Positions 1 through 4,694 of a DNA stretch of 7,196 nucleotides are shown here, piece by piece; positions within the stretch are counted from its first letter, which is position 1; every line of letters begins with the position of its first letter. The position numbers were made by a program, and so were the translations under genes. The notes under the pieces were generated by a model, which was not told the DNA's origin, made no database searches, and was given only the letters and a program-made list of their open reading frames with translations. Source of the DNA: Clostridia bacterium (GTDB taxonomy: Bacteria > Bacillota_A > Clostridia > Oscillospirales > CAG-272); contig JAFXHW010000206.1 of the NCBI GenBank assembly GCA_017533545.1, positions 1 to 7,196 of the forward strand. The letters are read 5' to 3'.

Positions 1-64
1 CAGATGATGTCAACAGCATGGCAACAATACAAATCAATGCAATCAACCGCGTGGTTTTCATCAT
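1..64 (-). CDS. Exported protein, N-terminal fragment (probable third DUF4838 paralog)
   Basis: Only the first 21 codons are inside the window; the gene runs off the left edge. The translation begins MMKTTRLIALICIVAMLLTS, a typical signal peptide start with two basic residues and a hydrophobic core. It aligns without gaps to the signal peptide of the neighbouring DUF4838 gene at 186-2039, sharing M1, T4, R6, A9, L10, C12, A15, M16 and T19. Two ATG codons are adjacent; the first (62-64) is chosen because it gives the gapless alignment and puts AAGGAG exactly six bases upstream, as in both complete neighbours. Promoter layout also matches the neighbours. That it is an exported protein is well supported; that the body is DUF4838 is inferred from the tandem context and could be wrong, since related signal peptides can occur on other exported proteins of the same organism. 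Confidence 0.72.
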   Translation of the reverse strand, partial: MMKTTRLIALICIVAMLLTSS

Positions 65-70
65 GGTTAT

Positions 71-76
71 CTCCTT
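71..76 (-). promoter_or_regulatory. Shine-Dalgarno site of the left-edge exported protein
   Basis: AAGGAG on the minus strand, six bases before the ATG at 62-64. The same six-base spacing is found in the two complete DUF4838 genes, so it decides between the two adjacent ATG codons. Confidence 0.8.
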
Positions 77-102
77 TTTTAATTATATACTTTTGCCCAT
101 AC

Positions 103-131
103 AGTATATCATATCCATTTGTCGATGTCAA
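103..131 (-). promoter_or_regulatory. Sigma-A promoter of the left-edge exported protein
   Basis: On the minus strand a perfect -35 TTGACA (126-131) is followed by a 17-bp spacer and the -10 TATACT (103-108). A TG one base before the -10 gives an extended -10. Transcription should begin near 95, leaving a leader of roughly 30 bases before the ATG at 64. The -35 box lies immediately next to the T-tract of the terminator of the preceding gene. Confidence 0.85.
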
Positions 132-172
132 CAAAAAAATAACGAGCCCGAAAAAACAGGCTCGTTATTTTT
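132..172. terminator. Bidirectional intrinsic terminator after the 617-residue DUF4838 gene
   Basis: A perfect inverted repeat of 14 bp (135-148 and 159-172) with a 10-base loop. The inner eight pairs, AACGAGCC with GGCTCGTT, are GC-rich, and the outer arms are A and T runs. Read on the minus strand it lies 14 bases after the stop codon at 186-188 and ends in a long T run; read on the plus strand it also ends in T residues. It closes the DUF4838 transcription unit and insulates it from the next promoter, whose -35 box abuts it. Confidence 0.9.
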
Positions 173-185
173 ATTATACCTATGA

Positions 186-2039
186 TCAATGTTTCCACCA
201 ATAGTCCGGACCCTGGATAAACTTCCATCTTCTCGGGAAAAGATTATGGTAATGTTCTTTGATGCAGTAGGCATTCATGTCCATAAAGTCACAATAGAGC
301 TCGTCTGCGCGTTCAACGTCAGTTTCGGGATTGTAGAATCTTTCGAGATAGATATATTCCATCTGTGTGCGTGCATGACGTACATGGCGGCGCTGCTCGT
401 CGCTTTCGGCTCGGTTATATGCCTTGTTGAAGAGGTTAATGAGCGATTCGTAGTATTCCTTGTTGGAAGCATCGGTATTGGCAAGAGTTCTGATGTAGTC
501 CTGGGGCTCGGAATATATGCCGACGTGATACTTCTGCGCATCCTTGGTAGTAAGATCGATAAATCTCTTGATGTATTTCCAGCCTGCTCCGTAGTAGTCA
601 CGCAGGTACTCTTCCATCATATGATTGTATTCGTCCTTGGTCATGTTGGGATTCCACATGAGCTTTGAAAGAAGGTATGCGCGCATATCGGAGAATTCGG
701 TATTCTGCGAGTCGCGATTTCCCTCTTCGAATACTGCGATTGCACCGTGATCGCGGTAAGTCTGAATGTTTTCCCAAAGAACCTCAAAGTTCGGGAAGGG
801 GGCAGCGTATCTGTTGAAGTTTGTTGTGTAATCCCAGATGTAGAGATTCTTTGCAATATCAGACCATCTGCCGATGTTTTCCATATATGCGGAATTGGCG
901 GTGTCGTTATATGTGCAGTTCTCGTCATCAAGGGGATGTGCAAAGCAGCACTCGATATTGCAAAGGCGGATGATTACGTTATCCTCAACGGTAATATCCT
1001 TGGGAGCCGCCTTGGAATATCCGTATGCGAGGGTGCAGAGGTATGCGTTCGGATATTCATCCTTGATCTCTCTTGCAAGACGGTTTACGAAGGTAATAAG
1101 AGATGCTGCGGGATAGAGATTTTCTCCGTCGTAGGAGTGAGCCATGTCAATTGCGGCACACTTTTCGCACTTGCAGAATTCGTTGTTATCATTCTGCTCA
1201 ACGCTGATTATTGCGTTAGGATTTGCAGCAAGCTGCTTGCGGATGTTGGCAAGAGCGGTCTGATAGATATTTTCATCGGAAAGGCAGGGCTGAGAAGAAG
1301 CCGAAGTTCCGGTAAGATTTGCCATACCGTGGCCTACGCATCCCACAAGATCGCCGCCGAAGGAAGCATAATCGCCGCCGTATCTCGCCCAGTAGCCGTT
1401 GAGGCGGAGAGCGTTGGTGTACTCAAGATCGCTGTATCTTGTCTTGCCGTAGCCTGCGGTAACGTCAATCCAGTCCATATCGCGGCCGATGAAAACGGGA
1501 GAATATGTATAGCAAAGGTCTGCGGGGAATTCCTTTGCATATTCGAGCTTTGCGACATGATAATCGTTGGCATAGAAGCGGAAACCAAGGTAGTCCTCGA
1601 GGAACTGATACATCGAATATATTACGCCCTGCTCGCCGTAACCGGTGAGGAAGATCTTTGTTCCGTCAGCAACGATGGCAACGCCGTTTCTCGAAAGTCC
1701 TTCGCGTGCGGCGGTAACCTTTTCGGTCTCACGGTCGGTCTTACCGATGCAGATCTCGTATTCGTTTACCTCGCCCTCGCCGGCGATCGAAAGCTCGGCG
1801 CCGGTAGCTTCTTTAATGTATCTGATAAAATAGTCTACTGTGTTTTTGATACCTACAGTAGCATCGGAACCCAAAACCACGGTGTATTCGCCTAAAGGCG
1901 CACCGAGAAAGGTGAGCGACGAAAGGTCTTCGGCAATGACAGCAGGCTCAAAAGCGTTGGCCTTTTGAGGAATAGCAAAGCCGGTAACAACCATCGCCAT
2001 CACACAGAAAAGTGCGAGTATACGGGAAGTGATTTTCAT
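186..2039 (-). CDS. Exported DUF4838 domain protein, likely glycan-active (617 aa)
   Basis: The signal peptide spans residues 1-29, with a hydrophobic core near 7-22 and an A-N-A cleavage site at 27-29, so the mature protein is outside the cytoplasm. Residues about 50-160 resemble the small N-terminal domain of GH67/GH20 glycosidases, ending in the typical GVIYSMYQFLEDYLGFRFY at 138-156. Residues about 205-475 form the DUF4838 domain, with its hallmark QNDNNEFCKCEKC at 282-294 and the RLCNIECC block at 358-365. The C-terminal part (475-617) looks helical and ends in a conserved aromatic tail. Family members occur in polysaccharide-use loci and are presumed to be glycosidases or glycan binders; to my knowledge the reaction is not firmly established. 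Acidic residues conserved with the neighbour that could be catalytic are E363, D403 and E438. The start is supported by AAGGAG six bases upstream. Own promoter upstream and strong terminator downstream, so monocistronic. Confidence 0.93.
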   Translation of the reverse strand: MKITSRILALFCVMAMVVTGFAIPQKANAFEPAVIAEDLSSLTFLGAPLGEYTVVLGSDATVGIKNTVDYFIRYIKEATGAELSIAGEGEVNEYEICIGKTDRETEKVTAAREGLSRNGVAIVADGTKIFLTGYGEQGVIYSMYQFLEDYLGFRFYANDYHVAKLEYAKEFPADLCYTYSPVFIGRDMDWIDVTAGYGKTRYSDLEYTNALRLNGYWARYGGDYASFGGDLVGCVGHGMANLTGTSASSQPCLSDENIYQTALANIRKQLAANPNAIISVEQNDNNEFCKCEKCAAIDMAHSYDGENLYPAASLITFVNRLAREIKDEYPNAYLCTLAYGYSKAAPKDITVEDNVIIRLCNIECCFAHPLDDENCTYNDTANSAYMENIGRWSDIAKNLYIWDYTTNFNRYAAPFPNFEVLWENIQTYRDHGAIAVFEEGNRDSQNTEFSDMRAYLLSKLMWNPNMTKDEYNHMMEEYLRDYYGAGWKYIKRFIDLTTKDAQKYHVGIYSEPQDYIRTLANTDASNKEYYESLINLFNKAYNRAESDEQRRHVRHARTQMEYIYLERFYNPETDVERADELYCDFMDMNAYCIKEHYHNLFPRRWKFIQGPDYWWKH

Positions 2040-2045
2040 AACAGA

Positions 2046-2051
2046 CTCCTT
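2046..2051 (-). promoter_or_regulatory. Shine-Dalgarno site of the 617-residue DUF4838 gene
   Basis: AAGGAG on the minus strand, six bases before the ATG at 2037-2039. It fixes the start at the signal peptide methionine. Confidence 0.85.
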
Positions 2052-2080
2052 CTATTCAATGGGAATTATGTGTGCTTAAC

Positions 2081-2109
2081 ATTATATGGGATTTGATTTG
2101 TCATGTCAA
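2081..2109 (-). promoter_or_regulatory. Consensus sigma-A promoter of the 617-residue DUF4838 gene
   Basis: Minus strand TTGACA (2104-2109), 17-bp spacer, TATAAT (2081-2086): both boxes match the consensus perfectly. The predicted start of transcription is near 2074, giving a leader of about 35 bases. The stretch just upstream of the -35 is A/T-rich and could act as an UP element. A promoter this strong predicts high basal expression unless a repressor acts on it. Confidence 0.92.
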
Positions 2110-2135
2110 TAAAAACAGATGATATTTTACATTTG
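2104..2135 (-). repeat. 32-bp upstream element, copy A
   Basis: This block contains the -35 box and the A/T-rich sequence upstream of it. It matches the block at 4108-4139 at 29 of 32 positions by eye. It is much better conserved than the promoter spacer or the leader, so it may be under selection as an UP element, operator or terminator tail; recent duplication is the alternative. Confidence 0.75.
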
Positions 2136-2145
2136 ATCTGCTTTT
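2111..2145 (-). terminator. Weak candidate terminator after the 624-residue DUF4838 gene
   Basis: On the minus strand, about 30 bases after the stop codon, 2136-2145 can pair with 2111-2120 (10 bp including one G-U, 15-base loop). The distal arm ends in five T residues next to the -35 box of the next gene. GC content of the stem is low and the T run is part of the stem, so efficiency would be modest. Position matches that of the strong terminator at 132-172. Confidence 0.4.
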
Positions 2146-2175
2146 TTGCATTTAATTACGGATCAACCTGTCAAA

Positions 2176-4050
2176 TCAGCGGGACCACCAATGTGCAGGT
2201 CCCAAAACGAATTTCCATCTTCTCGGGAAGAGGTTTCTGTACCCTTCGCGCAAAACAGTGGCTTTCATGCCGATAAGATCGCAATAGAGCTCATCCGCAC
2301 GTTCCATATCCGTTGCGGCATCATAGAAATGCTCAAGATAGAGGAACTCGGCCTGAGTACGGCTCTGACGTACGTGTGTACGATGAGCATCGTTATCGGC
2401 GCGGTTGTATGCCTTATTCCAAAGATTGCAGAGCATCGAATAAAATTCTTTGTTCGATTCAGGGGTGTTTTCGGGAGTTCTTATATATGAAGCGGGTGCG
2501 GCATAGATACCCATGTGATATTTCTGCGCCGACTCGGTTGTAAGATCGATATATTTGCGGATATATCTCCATCCCGGACCGTAGAAATCCTGAAGGAATT
2601 CGTCGAGCATCTGCCAATATTCGTCCTCGGTAATGTCGGGATTCCACATGAGCTTTGAAAGAAGGTAAGTTCTCATCTTAACGAACTCGACGTTGGGAGC
2701 TTCGCCGTTGCCCTGCTCGAAGACGTAAATCACCTTGTTATTCTTAAAGGTCTGAATATTGTCCCAAAGGGCATCGAAATTGGCGAAGGTATGAACATAT
2801 GCTCTGTAGTTTGTTGTGTAGTCCCAAACGTAGAGTTTGGTGCTTATCTCAGACCAGGTTTTGATGTTTTCCATGAACTGTGCATTTACGCCATCGCTGT
2901 ATGCACAGCTTTCATCGGAAAGTGCGTGTGCAAAGCAGCATTCGATGTTGCAAAGGCGGATCATAACGTTCTCTTCGGGAACGATATTCTTGGGAGGAAT
3001 GCGGGAATAAGCGTATGCGAGGGTGGAAACGTAAACGTCGGGATAATCGTTTTTGATATCCCTTGCTATACGGTTAACAAAGGTAAGCAGGCTTCCCATG
3101 GGGTTGGGAGAAACACCGTCGGGAGACTCGGCCATGTCGATCGCCGCACAGTTTTCGCACTTGCAATACTCCCAGTTATCGTTTTGCGAAACGTCTACCA
3201 CCTTAACATCGGGGTTGGCATCGAGCCTCTTGCGGACGTTTGCCAAAACGGTCTGGTACACATTCTCGTCGGTAAGGCAGGGCTGGCCACCGTTCGTTTG
3301 GGAAAGAATACCGATGGTGTGAACAAATCCGTCATGAGTGGCATCGCCGGCAAAGTAATTGCCTCCGCCGAAATTCTCGGCACCCGAGTGCTGAACTCTT
3401 CTCGCAAAATCACCGTTGATCTTGAGCGAATTGGAAAATTCAAGATCGGGCTGCTCGGTTTTCATACCGTTGACGGGATATACGTTGATATATGTAGTAT
3501 CGCGGCCTTCAAATACGGGAGAGTATGTGTAATTAAGGTCTGCGGGGAATTCCTTGACGTATTTGAGCTTGGCTACGTGATAATCGATCGAGTAGAAGCG
3601 GAATCCGAGATAGTCCTCGAGGAACTGATACATCGAATATATTACTCCGAGCTGATCGGCGCCGGTAAGGAATATCTTATTTCCGTCAGCGACGATTGCA
3701 ATGCCGTTGTAGGTAAGAGAATCGCGTGCGGCGGTGACCTTTTCGGTTTCTCGGTCGGTCTTGCCGATGCAGATCTCGTGTTTGTTGACTTCTCCCTCAT
3801 TAGCTATCTTCAGCTCTGCGCCGGTAGCTTCTTTTACATAGTCAATAAAATAGTTGAGGGTATTTTTGATTCCTGTTGTAGCGTCAGAGCCGAGCACAAC
3901 GGTGTAATCGGACAAAGGCGCACCTAAAAATGTCAGAGTTGAAAGATCTTCAACGACAGATGCCGCATTTGCCTTCTGGGGGATAGCAAAGGCAGTGACG
4001 ATCATTGCCATAACACAGAAAAGTGAGATGACGCGGGTAAGGTTTTTCAT
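2176..4050 (-). CDS. Exported DUF4838 domain protein, likely glycan-active (624 aa)
   Basis: Close paralog of the next gene downstream. The reading frame is open to 4251, but the real start is the ATG at 4048-4050: AAGGAG lies six bases upstream, a consensus promoter sits just before it, and the protein then begins with a signal peptide (residues 1-29, A-N-A at 27-29) that is 21 of 29 identical to the neighbour's. A GH67/GH20-like N-terminal domain covers about 48-158, and DUF4838 about 203-482, with SQNDNWEYCKCENC at 288-301 and RLCNIECC at 365-372. The C-terminal tail NLFPRRWKFVLGPAHWWSR (606-624) matches the neighbour's. Putative catalytic acids conserved with the neighbour are E370, D410 and E445. 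The two differ most in residues about 212-256, where this copy is longer by several residues, which suggests a different ligand or substrate. Function is inferred from family context, not shown. Confidence 0.93.
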   Translation of the reverse strand: MKNLTRVISLFCVMAMIVTAFAIPQKANAASVVEDLSTLTFLGAPLSDYTVVLGSDATTGIKNTLNYFIDYVKEATGAELKIANEGEVNKHEICIGKTDRETEKVTAARDSLTYNGIAIVADGNKIFLTGADQLGVIYSMYQFLEDYLGFRFYSIDYHVAKLKYVKEFPADLNYTYSPVFEGRDTTYINVYPVNGMKTEQPDLEFSNSLKINGDFARRVQHSGAENFGGGNYFAGDATHDGFVHTIGILSQTNGGQPCLTDENVYQTVLANVRKRLDANPDVKVVDVSQNDNWEYCKCENCAAIDMAESPDGVSPNPMGSLLTFVNRIARDIKNDYPDVYVSTLAYAYSRIPPKNIVPEENVMIRLCNIECCFAHALSDESCAYSDGVNAQFMENIKTWSEISTKLYVWDYTTNYRAYVHTFANFDALWDNIQTFKNNKVIYVFEQGNGEAPNVEFVKMRTYLLSKLMWNPDITEDEYWQMLDEFLQDFYGPGWRYIRKYIDLTTESAQKYHMGIYAAPASYIRTPENTPESNKEFYSMLCNLWNKAYNRADNDAHRTHVRQSRTQAEFLYLEHFYDAATDMERADELYCDLIGMKATVLREGYRNLFPRRWKFVLGPAHWWSR

Positions 4051-4056
4051 AAAAAG

Positions 4057-4062
4057 CTCCTT
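4057..4062 (-). promoter_or_regulatory. Shine-Dalgarno site fixing the start of the 624-residue DUF4838 gene
   Basis: AAGGAG on the minus strand, six bases before the ATG at 4048-4050. It rules out the longer open frame that begins at 4251, which would run back over the promoter and into the deacylase gene. Confidence 0.88.
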
Positions 4063-4084
4063 GGATATAATAATTGCCGAAAGT

Positions 4085-4113
4085 ATTATACTTGCTTTGA
4101 CATGCGTTGTCAA
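4085..4113 (-). promoter_or_regulatory. Consensus sigma-A promoter of the 624-residue DUF4838 gene
   Basis: Minus strand TTGACA (4108-4113), 17-bp spacer, TATAAT (4085-4090): perfect at both boxes. Predicted transcription start is near 4078, with a leader of about 28 bases. The -35 box is one arm of a dyad, TTGACA-N5-TGTCAA (4097-4113), which could be a repressor site. Confidence 0.92.
4097..4113. promoter_or_regulatory. Candidate operator dyad over the -35 box
   Basis: Perfect 6-bp inverted repeat with a 5-base centre, TTGACA-N5-TGTCAA. One arm is the -35 box, the other lies in the promoter spacer. Size and placement would suit a small dimeric repressor. It is absent in this form from the other two promoters, although both have a second GACA just inside the spacer. 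Confidence 0.35.
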
Positions 4114-4139
4114 TAAAAACGGATGATATTTACCATTTG
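4108..4139 (-). repeat. 32-bp upstream element, copy B
   Basis: Matches 2104-2135 at 29 of 32 positions. It holds the -35 box and the A/T-rich flank, and forms part of an inverted repeat (4123-4149) that reaches into the end of the deacylase gene. Confidence 0.75.
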
Positions 4140-4149
4140 GAAATATCAT
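4123..4149 (-). terminator. Weak candidate terminator of the glycosidase-deacylase pair
   Basis: Perfect 9-bp inverted repeat (4123-4131 with 4141-4149, 9-base loop) that overlaps the deacylase stop codon at 4146-4148. On the minus strand it is followed after two or three bases by a run of five T residues. The stem is almost all A/T, so it is a poor terminator by base composition, but its position between two transcription units and the T run support the role. An operator is the alternative. Confidence 0.4.
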
Positions 4150-4694
4150 TCGCCGATAAGACTTACCGTTTTCACCTTGTGTTTCGTATATGGCACGAAC
4201 TTTTCGAAAAGGTCGGCGGTCTTGAGCATTACGCTCGACGTATTTACGCATGGGTGGATAACGATATTCTCGCTTTTGAGCAGATCCTCGTCGACGAGCA
4301 GATTTACTTCAAGGGAGGTGTCGTTCATAAGTCCCGCGGCGCTTACCGCTCCGGGGGAGATGTCAAGATACTTTTCCATATGCTCGGGCGAAGCAAAGGA
4401 CAGCCGCGAGGTGTTGATCTGCGCCGAAAGCTCCTTTGTCTTAAAGGGCTTGTCCCCGGGCATGAGCAAAAGGTAAAACACAGTCTGCTGACGGTTGCAC
4501 AAAAAAAGATTTTTGCAGGCCATCACACCGAATGCGCTGTCGGCTTCGTAGCATTCTTCCATCGTGAATGCCGCAGAGTGGTCGATGCGCGAAAACGGGA
4601 CAGACAGCTCTTCGAGAGCGCGATAAAAGCGCATTTCTTTATCAAAGCGCCCGATATCGCTATCGGGCGCTCCTTTGAATATTTCAAATGTCAT
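4146..4694 (-). CDS. Prolyl-tRNA editing deacylase, YbaK/ProXp-ala family (182 aa)
   Basis: Single-domain protein of the aminoacyl-tRNA editing superfamily, called 'prolyl-tRNA synthetase associated domain' protein in many Firmicutes. Relatives hydrolyse tRNA(Pro) charged with the wrong amino acid, usually alanine, in the cytosol. Visible family features are the conserved lysine in CKNLFLCNRQ (K61), MPGDKPFKTKELS (78-90), SPGAVSAAGLMND (113-125) and the IHPCVNTSS segment with H147. The start overlaps the glycosidase stop as ATGA, giving translational coupling; there is no strong Shine-Dalgarno site. M21 (ATG at 4632-4634) is a possible later start, but residues 8-20 (KGAPDSDIGRFDKE-like) fit the N-terminus I recall for this subfamily, so the first ATG is preferred. 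The exact mischarged amino acid cannot be read from sequence. A GC-rich hairpin lies inside the first codons. Confidence 0.9.
   Translation of the reverse strand: MTFEIFKGAPDSDIGRFDKEMRFYRALEELSVPFSRIDHSAAFTMEECYEADSAFGVMACKNLFLCNRQQTVFYLLLMPGDKPFKTKELSAQINTSRLSFASPEHMEKYLDISPGAVSAAGLMNDTSLEVNLLVDEDLLKSENIVIHPCVNTSSVMLKTADLFEKFVPYTKHKVKTVSLIGE
4646..4671 (-). other. GC-rich RNA hairpin with GNRA loop inside the deacylase start
   Basis: Perfect 11-bp inverted repeat (4646-4656 with 4661-4671). In the minus-strand transcript the four-base loop reads GCGA, a GNRA tetraloop. It falls in codons about 8-17 of the deacylase. An AAAGGAG motif sits just before it (4670-4676) and an in-frame ATG (4632-4634) about eleven bases after it. 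There are only three T residues after the stem, so it is not a standard terminator; it could tune deacylase translation or protect the glycosidase mRNA 3' end. Confidence 0.6.

Noticed and set aside
747..1895. Long plus-strand open frame of 382 codons
   Set aside because: It lies wholly antisense to the DUF4838 gene and its protein has no recognisable family features. A similar antisense frame occurs opposite the paralog (2791-3927), as expected from shared codon bias.
4097..4113. CcpA-type cre site at the dyad
   Set aside because: The left half resembles cre, but the right half mismatches at several conserved positions.
4051..4251. Upstream extension of the 624-residue DUF4838 gene to an ATG at 4251
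   Set aside because: It would span the promoter and overlap the deacylase end, and it places the signal peptide 67 residues inside the protein. The ATG at 4048-4050 has a good Shine-Dalgarno site.
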